This document shows positions 41,871 to 50,228 of a stretch of DNA of 64,000 bases, piece after piece. Every line of letters starts with the position of its first letter. Position 1 is the stretch's first letter. The notes under the pieces were generated by a model. The model saw nothing but the letters and a program-made list of their open reading frames with translations, did not search any database and had not been told where the DNA came from. Both the position numbers and the translations under genes were made by a program. This stretch comes from Microcoleus sp. bin38.metabat.b11b12b14.051 (lineage in GTDB: Bacteria > Cyanobacteriota > Cyanobacteriia > Cyanobacteriales > Microcoleaceae). The DNA lies in the NCBI RefSeq assembly GCF_013299165.1, contig NZ_JAAFKD010000004.1:186001-250000 (forward strand), given 5' to 3'.

Positions 41871-41913
41871 ATAGAAGGTAGAATTTACAATATAGATGTA
41901 AATTGTTTAAACC

Positions 41914-42975
41914 ATGAGTAGAACCTTAATTCCTGTAATTCTGGCCGGTGGTAAAGGCGAACGTTTCTGGCCGCTGAGTCGCAAACAGCGCCCCAAGCAG
42001 TTTTTGAGTCTCGACGGTAGCGGCAAGAGTTTGCTACAAGCTACTGCGGAAAGACTTTTGGAATTAGGTAATGGTTGGGAGGATTTGTGGGTGGTAACGT
42101 CGGAAATGTTGGCCGATGGAGTGCGGGAACAATTGCCGCTGTTACCTCCCCAGAATTTGCTGGCGGAACCGGAGGGCCGGGATACTGCGCCGGCGGTGGC
42201 TTGGACTGCTATAGAAACTGCGAAGCGTTACGGTGAAGATGCGGTTGTCGGTTTTTTCCCGGCGGATCACTGGATTGGGGAACCGCAGGAGTTTATCAAG
42301 ACTTTGGAGGCGGCGGCGGATTTGGCGACTAAGGAAAGTGCGATCGCCACTTTGGGAGTCAAGCCGAGTTATGCTTCTACTGGTTACGGCTACATCGAAC
42401 AAGGCGAAGAAATTGGCAGTTTTGGCGGTTTTCCGGCGTATCGGGTGGCGAGATTTACCGAAAAGCCCGATCGTGCTACCGCCGAAGAATTTGTAAACAG
42501 CGGTAAGTTTAGTTGGAATGGCGGAATATTCGTCTTTCGAGTTGGCACTGTCTTGACAGAATTGCGAAATCATGTACCGGAAATGATGGCAGCTTTGGAA
42601 GCCAAAGGCGCTGCTGCTTACTCCGAATTGCCGAAAATTAGCATCGATTACGCGCTGATGGAGAAGACGCAAAAGGCTTGTGTGTTACCCGTAGGCTTTA
42701 GTTGGGACGATTTGGGTGATTGGAATGCGATCGGGCGTTTGCTGCAAGGAGACAAGCCAAATGTCGAGTTAGCAAAACACATCGGAATTGACACCAAGGA
42801 TAGCATTTTTTATGCAGCGGATGACAATGAAGTGATTGTCACCATCGGTTTAGAAGATGTTGTCGTTGTCAGAGATGGGAATGTGACGTTAATCGTGAAA
42901 AAAGACAGAACGCAGGAGATTAAACAGGTAATCAAAGTGTTGGGAGAAGATGATAAATTGAAAGATTTATTGTAA
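41914..42975 (+). CDS. manC: Mannose-1-phosphate guanylyltransferase
   Basis: 353 residues. The nucleotidyltransferase start LAGGKGERFWPLSRKQRPKQ is the family signature, with GRDTAPAVAWTAIE (base and sugar contact), VGFFPADHWIG (metal-binding Asp) and FSWNGGIFVFR as the later landmarks, then LPVGFSWDDLGDWNAIGRLL. The enzyme makes GDP-mannose from GTP and mannose-1-phosphate, for extracellular polysaccharide, lipopolysaccharide and GDP-fucose. It is the short form without the C-terminal phosphomannose isomerase domain of the bifunctional ManC proteins, so a separate isomerase is needed. The gene starts 43 bp after the protease but is probably independent. A CGTAGTAAGGAC palindrome stands 25 bp downstream. 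Confidence 0.92.
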   Translation: MSRTLIPVILAGGKGERFWPLSRKQRPKQFLSLDGSGKSLLQATAERLLELGNGWEDLWVVTSEMLADGVREQLPLLPPQNLLAEPEGRDTAPAVAWTAIETAKRYGEDAVVGFFPADHWIGEPQEFIKTLEAAADLATKESAIATLGVKPSYASTGYGYIEQGEEIGSFGGFPAYRVARFTEKPDRATAEEFVNSGKFSWNGGIFVFRVGTVLTELRNHVPEMMAALEAKGAAAYSELPKISIDYALMEKTQKACVLPVGFSWDDLGDWNAIGRLLQGDKPNVELAKHIGIDTKDSIFYAADDNEVIVTIGLEDVVVVRDGNVTLIVKKDRTQEIKQVIKVLGEDDKLKDLL

Positions 42976-43000
42976 AGAATCGCACCACACTAAAAAAACA

Positions 43001-43071
43001 GGTTCGTAGTAAGGACTTCAGTCCTTTCTTACCCAAATCCAAAGCAAGGACTAAAGTCCTTACTACGAACC
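43001..43071. repeat. GGTTCGTAGTAAGGACTT palindromic element
   Basis: A complete copy: arms of 24 bp (one mismatch, CTTCAG against CTTTAG) separated by a 23-bp spacer. It lies in the convergent gap between manC and the TOPRIM-like gene. Confidence 0.88.
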
Positions 43072-43099
43072 TAGGGAATGAACCCAATTAAAAGCCCAC

Positions 43100-43810
43100 T
43101 TACTTATTAGAATCTACTTTCTTCTTGAAATACTGAGCAAATTCACCTAATGAGTTGTTTCGGGCGATCGTTTGATCGGTAATCTCTAGTTTATCGGCAA
43201 CTTTATCTGAATCATGCTCAGAATATTGCTTTTTTTCTAAATCTCTATCTTTCAGTTTAGGATTGATTTTTTTAACAATATCTTTAGAAAAATTGACCAA
43301 ATACTCCTTAGCATTTTTTCCTCCCGATTCAGCTTCTATTATCAAATCAGTTTGACCTTTTTGATATTTTTTAGCAAACTTTACCCATTTCGTATCTGTT
43401 CTAGTTTCAAGATTTTTTGTAAAATAGCAACAAATACCAAGACAGTCTACCAACAACCAAGCTTCAAGTTCTTGACGTATGAGTATTAACAAACATTTAC
43501 CTTGATATTGTTCTACAACTCTATTAATTCTATTGATTAGAGAGTTAGGTTCTTGCAATCGTTGAGATTGAGATTGTACACCATCTGCATCAAGTAAAAA
43601 TATCACTAATTCGCTGTTTTTCAGATAAATATCAACTGCCTTTTTTAGACCATCCCCTCCGGTCTTTTTGATGGCTTGATTGAAAGCTTCTTTAGAACTA
43701 TCCGAAACAGTTATATTGGAGTCATATAATTTAACAATCTTTTTAGCTATACAGCAAACAGTTTTACTATCAAAATCTGACTCAGGAGCCCAGATAAGAA
43801 TATTATTCAT
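43100..43810 (-). CDS. Putative TOPRIM-type nuclease subunit (DUF4276/RloB-like)
   Basis: 236 residues. A TOPRIM-like metal site can be traced: an early Glu-Asp motif APESDFD (E10, D12), a strand ending in the DxD pair FLLDADG (D74, D76), and the RQELEAWLLVD motif (E116, W118, D122) that I associate with DUF4276/RloB-type TOPRIM nucleases. The C-terminal 100 residues are Lys-rich and helical. The gene starts one base after the stop of an AAA ATPase gene, so the two form a strict operon with the ATPase first. ATPase plus TOPRIM pairs occur in OLD-type nucleases and PARIS/AriAB-like phage defence. Base composition is markedly more AT-rich than that of neighbours, with few HIP1 sites, which fits horizontal acquisition. 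Activity is inferred. Confidence 0.72.
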   Translation of the reverse strand: MNNILIWAPESDFDSKTVCCIAKKIVKLYDSNITVSDSSKEAFNQAIKKTGGDGLKKAVDIYLKNSELVIFLLDADGVQSQSQRLQEPNSLINRINRVVEQYQGKCLLILIRQELEAWLLVDCLGICCYFTKNLETRTDTKWVKFAKKYQKGQTDLIIEAESGGKNAKEYLVNFSKDIVKKINPKLKDRDLEKKQYSEHDSDKVADKLEITDQTIARNNSLGEFAQYFKKKVDSNK

Positions 43811-43811
43811 A

Positions 43812-44981
43812 CTATTGTTCTAAAATTTCTTGTAATAGATGACTGTGATAAATTGCACTACCTACTCCAAAGTCTCTCATCCATTCAGATAAATCATCCC
43901 GACTCTTCCCTAACTCATCTACGGGAAAAGCTTGTGTTCCAACGTCATCTCTTTTGCTTAGCAGCAGTACAGAAACATCCGAGTTTATTTCATCCAGATT
44001 GAAACAATCAAGTAACTGGGAACTATGAGTTGTAATAATTACCTGTGTTTTTTGAGAAAGTCTTTTTACTACAGATGCAACCTCTCTTAGCAATCCTGGA
44101 TGAAGATTTCGTTCAGGTTCTTCAATCCCAATCAGTGTAGGTAGCTGATCTTGATGAAGTAACACGTAATAAGCCATAATTCGGAGAGTTCCGTCTGACA
44201 TATTCGACAAAGGAATCTCTAGACTATCTTTTTCCAATACTTTAATTATTTTCTCTCCTTCTTCGTCCACTAACTTTAAGCTGATACCCAGACAATCATC
44301 AAGTTCTTGACTAACTACTTGAAACTTGCCTAAATCATGTTCAGCCCAGTATTGTAAAACATCTTGAATTTCCCCACCAGTGCTACCCAGACTGGGAATG
44401 TTTTCTCTGTTTATCACAATATTGTCGCCAATTACAAACATAGAACTACCTCTCATCAACTTAGGATCTAGATCGTAGAAGTCCCAATTTATGATAAATT
44501 CTGCAAGTCTGCCAGTAAATGGTCTGTCTCCAAAATCTCCCGCAGACTTTAATGCTAAATTGCCAGCTTTGGATTGATATATCTGAGCATTCCTCCCTTT
44601 TTCATCTCGCACTTTTCCAACGCCATTTTTGGCTTCTATTACTTTATGTTTACCTATCAAAAGTTGCTCGCGCGAATAAGATAATTTCCCTTGTTCTAAA
44701 GACATAGAAACAGTATATTCGGCTGTTTTCTTAGCTTCTTTGACAGTAATAGAAAAAGTAATATCTTCATTTTCCCCAAATCTCAAGAATCTTTGCATGA
44801 ACTCCGCAGGAGGAGGAGAGCCAACTTTTAGCATCAAACTGAGAATTGATAATGCCTGTAGAGAGTTAGACTTTCCGCTAGAGTTGCAGCCAACTAAAAT
44901 CGTTAAATCTTTAAAGTTTAACGTAAGATCGCCTAAGCTCCTAAAGTTTTTAATGTTAGCCGATACAAGTTCAATACTCAT
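43812..44981 (-). CDS. AAA ATPase of the OLD/RecF-like (AAA_15/21) group
   Basis: 389 residues. Walker A is GCNSSGKS (31-38), an ABC-type signature is LSNMSDGTLR (258-267), Walker B is LIGIEEPERNLHP (E287, E288) and the switch His is H319 in ITTHSSQLLD. The N-terminus, IKNFRSLGDLTLNFKDLTIL, is typical of RecF/SMC-like heads. The region between about 90 and 200 replaces the long coiled coil of SMC proteins. There is no fused TOPRIM domain, unlike OLD and GajA; instead a separate TOPRIM-like gene follows one base later. The pair may therefore be a split nuclease with ATP-gated activation. It starts without a strong ribosome site at 44981. HIP1 sites are scarce, suggesting foreign origin. Confidence 0.87.
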   Translation of the reverse strand: MSIELVSANIKNFRSLGDLTLNFKDLTILVGCNSSGKSNSLQALSILSLMLKVGSPPPAEFMQRFLRFGENEDITFSITVKEAKKTAEYTVSMSLEQGKLSYSREQLLIGKHKVIEAKNGVGKVRDEKGRNAQIYQSKAGNLALKSAGDFGDRPFTGRLAEFIINWDFYDLDPKLMRGSSMFVIGDNIVINRENIPSLGSTGGEIQDVLQYWAEHDLGKFQVVSQELDDCLGISLKLVDEEGEKIIKVLEKDSLEIPLSNMSDGTLRIMAYYVLLHQDQLPTLIGIEEPERNLHPGLLREVASVVKRLSQKTQVIITTHSSQLLDCFNLDEINSDVSVLLLSKRDDVGTQAFPVDELGKSRDDLSEWMRDFGVGSAIYHSHLLQEILEQ

Positions 44982-45283
44982 AGTTAAACGTAATTTGTAG
45001 GAGAATAAATTAATTAAGATCCAACCAGACTAAGCCCCGATTCATACTTTTTAATAACATACTTTTGATAAAAAATCTAGACCATAAAGTCTATATTACC
45101 ATCAGCAGTAATAGCAAAAGTCCGTGCAGCACGGCTATCCCGTAGAGAATCGCCCCCAGAACCCAAAGCTATCGCGCCCATTCCCGCTATTCCCTCCAAG
45201 TTATTCCTCAAGACAATGGTCAGCTTGGTTAACAGCGCTATCCTAGAGTTATAGTCCTTAAACCCGATCGACCCGGAGGCCCC
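44982..45283. other. Divergent intergenic region with a CTACGGGATAGC-type repeat
   Basis: No gene. The stretch 45126-45152 contains GCAGCACGGCTATCCCGTAG, the inverse of a dispersed element that also occurs in rtcB near 8157. In the minus frame it reads DSLRDSRAARTF, similar to RtcB's DSLRDSFASRTF. The downstream kinase gene's leader has GGAGG at 45271-45275. Confidence 0.5.
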
Positions 45284-46936
45284 TTGTTTAGCCTAGTTCA
45301 AAACACTTCTCGCAAAGGAGAAATTCTAGAGGTCGTCTTCCGCAACGGTTGGGACTACATGAAAAGCCTCCTAACCGGCCGCAAAACCGACGCCCCCAGT
45401 CTCCCAACTCCAGCAGTTCTTCGCAACATCCTCGTCGAATTAGGCCCAGTTTTTGTCAAATTGGGGCAATTGCTGAGTACCCGTCCCGACCTTTTACCCG
45501 CCGCCTACATCGAAACCCTCTCCTCCCTACAAGCGGAAGTCCCGCCCGTACCGTGGTCGGAAGTAGAAGCAATTGTGCGCCTGGAACTCAAACAGTCGAT
45601 CGAAGAAACCTTCTCTAAATTTAACACTCAGGCGATCGCCGCCGGGTCGATCGCCCAAACCCACAAAGCTACCCTAAAAGACGGTCGCGAAGTCGCCCTC
45701 AAAGTTCAGCGCCCCGGTATCGATATTGTCATCGAACAAGATATCGCCGTGCTCCGAGGTTTAGCAGAACTTGTCATGCTCACAGACTTCGGTCAACAAT
45801 ACGATATTGTCGCCCTAGCTGAAGAATTTGCGATCGCCCTGCGCGCAGAATTAGACTTTATTCAAGAAGCCAGCTACACCGACGAATTGCGTACCAACTT
45901 ATCTAAAAGTAAATGGTTTGACCCCAAACAAGTTGTGCTACCAGAAATTCACTGGAATTTGACTACAAAAAAACTCTTAGTGATGGAATGGCTGAACGGA
46001 GTACCAATTTTGTTAGGCGATTTGCAAGGAATTGGTCACAAAGGAGATATCGATGCTGAACGCGAAGAAATTACCACACTGCTTTGCCGCGTTTTCTTCC
46101 AGCAATTGTATATCGACGGCTTCTTTCACGCAGACCCGCATCCCGGCAATTTATTTTATCTCAACGACGGTCGGATAGCTTTACTCGACTGCGGCATGGT
46201 CGGCAGATTAGACCCGCGCACTCAGCAAAATCTGACAGAAATGTTGCTAGCAATTGTCGATTTAGATGCTCAACGCTGCGCTCAATTAACATTGCAAATG
46301 GCAGAATTTGCTCAGCCTACAAGTTTAGGAAATCTAGAGAACGATTTAGCTCGAATGCTGCGTAAGTATTACAATGTTAGCTTGTCGCAAATGAACTTGT
46401 CGGAAATTTTTTATGAAGTGTTGGAAATCACTCGCAAAAATAAGATTAGACTTCCCAGTAATCTCGGTTTGTATGCAAAAACCCTCGCAAATTTAGAAGG
46501 AGTAGCGCGTTCTTTTAATCCCAGGTTTAATATTGTAGAGCAGGTCAAACCGCTGATGACCGATATGTTTCGGCGTCAGTTATTAGGAGAAGACCCGGTA
46601 CAAGCTCTACTGAGAACTGTCTTGGATCTAAAAAGCCTATCTTTGCAATCTCCGCGACAGGTGGAAGTGCTTTTAGACCGGGTTACTTCGGAAACTTTGA
46701 AGTGGAACTTGACTATAAAAGAACTCGATCCGCTGCGCCGAACTTTGGGAGATTCTGCGAACCGACTGTCTTTTAGTATTGTCGTGGGTTCCCTGATTGT
46801 GGGGGCGGCAATTATTTCTTCTAACGCGCAAACTGCTCAGCTATCTTTTTTGAGCAATGGTTTGTTTGGGGCGGCGAGTTTTTTGGGTTTTTGGTTGATT
46901 ATTAGCATTTTGCGATCTGGGCGTTTGCGCGGTTGA
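45284..46936 (+). CDS. ABC1/UbiB-family atypical protein kinase (AarF type)
   Basis: 550 residues from TTG 45284, preceded by GGAGG at 45271; an internal ATG at 45359 would cut conserved sequence. Family motifs: the KxGQ motif VFVKLGQLLSTRPDLLP (about 55-71), the Ala-rich loop AAGSIAQTHKA that replaces the kinase Gly-loop, ALKVQRPG with the lysine, ADPHPGN in the catalytic loop and LLDCGMVGRLD as the DFG equivalent. Two C-terminal membrane segments (LSFSIVVGSLIVGAAIISS and FGAASFLGFWLIISILR) anchor it. UbiB-like kinases support plastoquinone and other isoprenoid-lipid synthesis or transport in chloroplasts and cyanobacteria; the exact target is unknown. Confidence 0.92.
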   Translation: MFSLVQNTSRKGEILEVVFRNGWDYMKSLLTGRKTDAPSLPTPAVLRNILVELGPVFVKLGQLLSTRPDLLPAAYIETLSSLQAEVPPVPWSEVEAIVRLELKQSIEETFSKFNTQAIAAGSIAQTHKATLKDGREVALKVQRPGIDIVIEQDIAVLRGLAELVMLTDFGQQYDIVALAEEFAIALRAELDFIQEASYTDELRTNLSKSKWFDPKQVVLPEIHWNLTTKKLLVMEWLNGVPILLGDLQGIGHKGDIDAEREEITTLLCRVFFQQLYIDGFFHADPHPGNLFYLNDGRIALLDCGMVGRLDPRTQQNLTEMLLAIVDLDAQRCAQLTLQMAEFAQPTSLGNLENDLARMLRKYYNVSLSQMNLSEIFYEVLEITRKNKIRLPSNLGLYAKTLANLEGVARSFNPRFNIVEQVKPLMTDMFRRQLLGEDPVQALLRTVLDLKSLSLQSPRQVEVLLDRVTSETLKWNLTIKELDPLRRTLGDSANRLSFSIVVGSLIVGAAIISSNAQTAQLSFLSNGLFGAASFLGFWLIISILRSGRLRG

Positions 46937-46973
46937 TTTGAAATTGAGAATTGGCAAAAATCGGAGATGTAAT

Positions 46974-47025
46974 AGGTTCGTATTGAAAATTTGAGAAAAC
47001 CGGACTAAAGTCCTTACTACGAACC
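46974..47025. repeat. Decayed CGTAGTG-family palindrome
   Basis: The right arm (GGACTAAAGTCCTTACTACG, then AACC) is intact, but the left arm has lost everything after GGTTCGTA. An example of decay of the family seen at 12206 and 48068. Confidence 0.7.
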
Positions 47026-47080
47026 TAAATGAGATATAATTAAAGTTATAAACCATTGAGAAAAGAGCGAGATTAACCAA

Positions 47081-48007
47081 GTGTTAGAAAAGGAGAAATT
47101 GCCGGAATTGGGGTTGGTCTGCGTCACCACATCCGATGCAGTTCGATTTCGGACAGTTACCCGCAAACGACTGTTACAGCTTGCGGAAACTGAACAAGAA
47201 AAAGTGTTGCGCGAGCTTTATGCAGACAACTTAAAACGGCTTGACAAAGCGATCGACTTTTGTGCTGCAAATGGGATTAAGCTTTACCGCATGACTTCTG
47301 CGCTCTTCCCTTTTGCAGATACCGATTTGGGGGAAGCGGTGCTACAGTCAATGGCTGAGGAATTACGCAATACGGGCGATCGGGCTTTGTCTTTAAGCAT
47401 CCGCTTGGTATTCCACCCGGATCAATTCGTTGTCCTCAGTTCCGACAAGCTTTCTGTGGTGGAAAACAGCATTAAAATTCTGGCAACTCATGCTTTAATC
47501 TTAGATATGTTGCAACAACCCCGATCGCCCTACGCACTGATGAACATTCACGGCGGTAAGGGCGATCGGGCTTCGCAACTCAAATCAGTCATCCGCGACT
47601 TACCCGAATCTATTCGATCGCGCTTAACCTTTGAAAATGACGAATACGCCTACAGTTCCTCAGAAATCATAGAAGTTTGTCTCGATACCGCAGTACCGAT
47701 GGTTTTTGACGCGCACCACCACGTCATTCACGAACATTTAGAAAGTTACGACGATCCAAACGTCGCCGAAATGCTCGCAGCAGCCCGCACTACTTGGTCA
47801 GATCCTGAATTTCAATTAGTCCACATATCCAACGGAAAAGAATTTTTTGCCGATCCGCGCCACAGCGATTTAATTACCGAAATGCCTGAGAGCTATTATC
47901 AAGCTCCTTGGATTGAAGTAGAAGCTAAATTCAAAGAATTAGCTATTGAAAAGTTGCGGAAAGAATGGCTGGCTGCGAAAATTCCCGAATACAGCACAAT
48001 CCTGTAG
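47081..48007 (+). CDS. uvsE: UV DNA damage endonuclease (UvdE/UvsE)
   Basis: 308 residues from GTG 47081. The TIM-barrel metal-site residues of UvsE are seen in order: KLYRMTSALFPFADTDLG, RLVFHPDQFVVLSS (His), LMNIHGGKGDRASQL (His), RLTFENDEYAYSSSEI (Glu and Asp), PMVFDAHHHVIH (Asp and His pair) and LVHISNGKEFFADPRHSDLI (His and Glu). The enzyme cuts 5' to UV photoproducts such as cyclobutane dimers and 6-4 products and starts an alternative excision repair, a sensible function for a light-exposed organism. It is single; a repeat with three copies of the CGTAGTG family follows it, and SRAP, another DNA-repair protein, is next on the same strand. Confidence 0.93.
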   Translation: MLEKEKLPELGLVCVTTSDAVRFRTVTRKRLLQLAETEQEKVLRELYADNLKRLDKAIDFCAANGIKLYRMTSALFPFADTDLGEAVLQSMAEELRNTGDRALSLSIRLVFHPDQFVVLSSDKLSVVENSIKILATHALILDMLQQPRSPYALMNIHGGKGDRASQLKSVIRDLPESIRSRLTFENDEYAYSSSEIIEVCLDTAVPMVFDAHHHVIHEHLESYDDPNVAEMLAAARTTWSDPEFQLVHISNGKEFFADPRHSDLITEMPESYYQAPWIEVEAKFKELAIEKLRKEWLAAKIPEYSTIL

Positions 48008-48067
48008 TTAATCGGAGAGTCCGACAGGTTTAATATCGTATCGAAATCAAACCATCGCAATCAAAAA

Positions 48068-48281
48068 GGTTCGTAGTGAGGACTTTAGTCCGCATCTATG
48101 GAAGGACTAAAGTCCTCACTACAAACCTTGTGATTAAAAAAAGGTTCGTAGTGAGGACTTTAGTCCGCATCTATGGAAGGACTAAAGTCCTCACTACAAA
48201 CCTTGTGATTAAAAAAAGGTTCGTAGTGAGGACTTTAGTCCGCATCTATGGAAGGACTAAAGTCCTCACTACGAACCGTTA
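48068..48281. repeat. Three 75-bp tandem copies of the CGTAGTG palindrome
   Basis: Units begin at 48068, 48143 and 48218. Each holds GTAGTGAGGACTTTAGTCC, a GCATCTATGGAA loop and the inverse arm, followed by a linker TTGTGATTAAAAAA in the first two. Copies are nearly identical, pointing to recent amplification. The 75-bp length keeps a plus-strand frame open (48076-48294) that I do not regard as a gene. Confidence 0.93.
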
Positions 48282-48299
48282 TAAATTAGGTTAAAAATT

Positions 48300-49016
48300 A
48301 TGTGCGGACGATACACTTTAACTGCTTCAGCTCAAATTATCGCCGAATTCTTCAAACTGTCGGAAGTTCCCGATATCAAACCGCGATACAATATCGCGCC
48401 AACTCAATCAGTAGCGACAGTTACAGCTTCTCCTCAGCTTCAGCGACAGTTTCAATTTATGCGCTGGGGTTTGATTCCAAGTTGGGCAAAAGATATCAAA
48501 ATAGGCAGCAAGACGATCAATGCGCGATCGGAAACTATAGCCGAAAAACCTGCTTTTCGCAGCGCCATCAAGCGCAGGCGATGTTTGATAGTTGCTGACG
48601 GTTTCTACGAGTGGCTACCGCTCTTAAAGCACAAACAGCCTTATTATTTTCAAATGGCCGAGGGCGCACCTTTTGCTTTTGCTGGTTTGTGGGAAAATTG
48701 GGAATCTCCAGAAGGAGAAAAGATTGTATCTTGCACTATAATTACGACTGCTGCTAACGAAACTGTCCAGCCTGTGCACGATCGAATGCCGGTGATTCTC
48801 CCATCTGGCGCGTGGGAAGAGTGGCTCGATCCTGCTGTTAACAGCGCTCAGCAAGTTTTGCCACTATTAAAGCCCTATGCTGCGGCAATGAAAGGAAATG
48901 CGGTAAGTGCGATCGTCAACAGTCCAACTAGAGACAGTCCTGAGTGCATTCAACCAATAGATCCCACGGCGGTTGAAACCGCGTCTACACACACGAAGTC
49001 CGCCTCCGCGGACTAA
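48300..49016 (+). CDS. SRAP domain protein (YedK/HMCES)
   Basis: 238 residues. The initiator Met is followed by C2, the catalytic nucleophile after Met removal (MCGRYTLT). Other key residues are N74 in INARSET, E104 in DGFYEWL and H160 in VHDRMPVILP. The protein forms a covalent thiazolidine link to abasic sites in single-stranded DNA and so shields stalled forks from strand breakage; it was earlier called an SOS-associated peptidase. The domain ends near residue 222. The last 16 residues (TAVETASTHTKSASAD) are encoded by a dispersed repeat and are not part of the family. It follows UvsE on the same strand after the 75-bp repeat array; the two may share a theme, not necessarily a transcript. 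Confidence 0.93.
   Translation: MCGRYTLTASAQIIAEFFKLSEVPDIKPRYNIAPTQSVATVTASPQLQRQFQFMRWGLIPSWAKDIKIGSKTINARSETIAEKPAFRSAIKRRRCLIVADGFYEWLPLLKHKQPYYFQMAEGAPFAFAGLWENWESPEGEKIVSCTIITTAANETVQPVHDRMPVILPSGAWEEWLDPAVNSAQQVLPLLKPYAAAMKGNAVSAIVNSPTRDSPECIQPIDPTAVETASTHTKSASAD
48964..49016. repeat. Dispersed repeat forming the 3' end of the SRAP gene
   Basis: Contains GGCGGTTGAAACCGC and AGTCCGCCTCCGCGGACT, two short palindromes joined by GTCTACACACACGA. The stop codon is supplied by the element. A relative (GCGAATGGAATTCGC, CTACACAGACAAAA, AACCTGCCTCCGCAGGTT) lies inside the CHAT gene at 59838. Confidence 0.75.
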
Positions 49017-49102
49017 GAAGTCGAGGAGTATTACAGTTAAACTCAGTTGTGATTCCCTTAAAGACTTTTCTTCATCTTAACATCATTGAAAGGACAAAAA
49101 AT

Positions 49103-49489
49103 ATGATTGGATACGTTACAGTCGGCACCAACAATCTTGAACGTGCAGCCAAGTTTTATGATACTTTGCTTGCTGAAATTGGCGCTAAACGATTCATGGA
49201 AGTAGACCGATTTATCGCATGGAGTGTTTCTCCAGAGATGCCAGGACTTGCTGTTGCAAAACCCTTTGATGGCAATGAAGCAACTGTTGGTAATGGCGTC
49301 ATGATCGCACTTCAAGTTGACAGTCCAGAAAAAGTCGATTTAGTGTACAATAAGGCGATCGAACTTGGCGCTAAGGATGAAGGAGCAGTGGGGCCAAGAG
49401 GCACGTTACCGGGGTTTTATGTGGGATATTTCCGGGATCTTGATGGAAATAAGCTGAACGTGTTTTATATGAATGAACCAAACACTTAA
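49103..49489 (+). CDS. VOC-superfamily (glyoxalase/dioxygenase-like) protein
   Basis: 128 residues from ATG 49103, chosen for the AAAGGA ribosome site at 49088-49093; the frame extends 18 codons upstream. One VOC module: the first strand and helix MIGYVTVGTNNLERAAKFYD, the middle GVMIALQVDSPEKVDLVYN, and the closing GFYVGYFRDLDGNKLNVFY, where the last glutamate/asparagine of the metal site is replaced (NKLNVF in place of the usual N.(I/L)E). Metal binding is therefore doubtful. Substrate unknown; the family includes glyoxalases, antibiotic-binding proteins and fosfomycin transferases. Isolated gene. Confidence 0.85.
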   Translation: MIGYVTVGTNNLERAAKFYDTLLAEIGAKRFMEVDRFIAWSVSPEMPGLAVAKPFDGNEATVGNGVMIALQVDSPEKVDLVYNKAIELGAKDEGAVGPRGTLPGFYVGYFRDLDGNKLNVFYMNEPNT

Positions 49490-49576
49490 GATTTTTGTTT
49501 TTCGCGATGCTCGAATAAAATAAAGCTATTGCCGATTGTTAGCTATTAGTTATCACTCTATAAATAAGAGTTGATA

Positions 49577-49607
49577 ACTAATGACTAATGACTAATAACT
49601 AATGACT
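49577..49607. repeat. Heptanucleotide repeat CTAATGA
   Basis: About four 7-bp units (AACTAATGACTAATGACTAA) lie in the convergent gap, ending at the stop codon of the CBS gene (49611). Confidence 0.85.
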
Positions 49608-49610
49608 AAA

Positions 49611-50228
49611 CTAACTGTCGTAAATCCGCGCTTCAGCCGCCTCGGGATTTTCTTCGCAATACTCGTCAAAAGCCGTTTTGTCAAGCTTCATCGATCGCTG
49701 GTGAGCAGCCTCAGCCTGCATTTCCTCTACGATGTCCCAGGCTACCGCACACTCTTTAGATGTAGCGCCTTTCTGGGAACAGACTGTTCTTGCATCCACG
49801 ATCGCCTTTTGAATTTCATCCTCAAAGACAACACTCTTCGGCTTCTCAACAAAATCACTTTTTGTCAAAATATCCGTTACCGAAATAATCCCCAGCAGTT
49901 TGTCCTTAATCACCGGAGCTCGGCGGATGCGGGTATTCGCGAACAACCTCGCTACATATTCGACGCCCAAGTCGGGATTCACCGTGATGCACGGTTTGGT
50001 CATAATCTCGAAGACGCGGACTTTTTGCGGGTCTACTCCGTAGGCTGTTACTTTGTAAACAATATCCGTTTCGGTGACAATGCCGTAGGCGTCTTGTTCG
50101 TGGCGGCGTTCCACGATTAGGGCGCGCAGACACAGTTCGTTCATCATCGCCACTGCTTCAGCTACCGTTGCCGAACCACGAATGGTGACAACTTCCTTTG
50201 TCATAATATCTTGGGCTTTCATCATCAC
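49611..50228 (-). CDS. CBS-domain pair protein
   Basis: 205 residues. Residues 4-64 and 70-135 are a pair of CBS domains: KAQDIMTKEVVTIRGSATVA starts the first and VFEIMTKPCITVNPDLGVE the second; IKDKLLGIISVTDILTKSDF closes the module. Such pairs bind AMP, ATP or SAM and act as energy or redox sensors; in plants and cyanobacteria some regulate thioredoxins or carbon metabolism. The C-terminal 65 residues are helical and charged (DIVEEMQAEAAHQRSM), not a known output domain. Three consecutive Met codons start the frame; the first (50228) or third is possible. It stands divergent from glpX. Confidence 0.9.
   Translation of the reverse strand: MMMKAQDIMTKEVVTIRGSATVAEAVAMMNELCLRALIVERRHEQDAYGIVTETDIVYKVTAYGVDPQKVRVFEIMTKPCITVNPDLGVEYVARLFANTRIRRAPVIKDKLLGIISVTDILTKSDFVEKPKSVVFEDEIQKAIVDARTVCSQKGATSKECAVAWDIVEEMQAEAAHQRSMKLDKTAFDEYCEENPEAAEARIYDS

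Noticed and set aside
48076-48294. Plus-strand frame with 25-residue repeats
   Set aside because: Translation of the 75-bp palindrome array.
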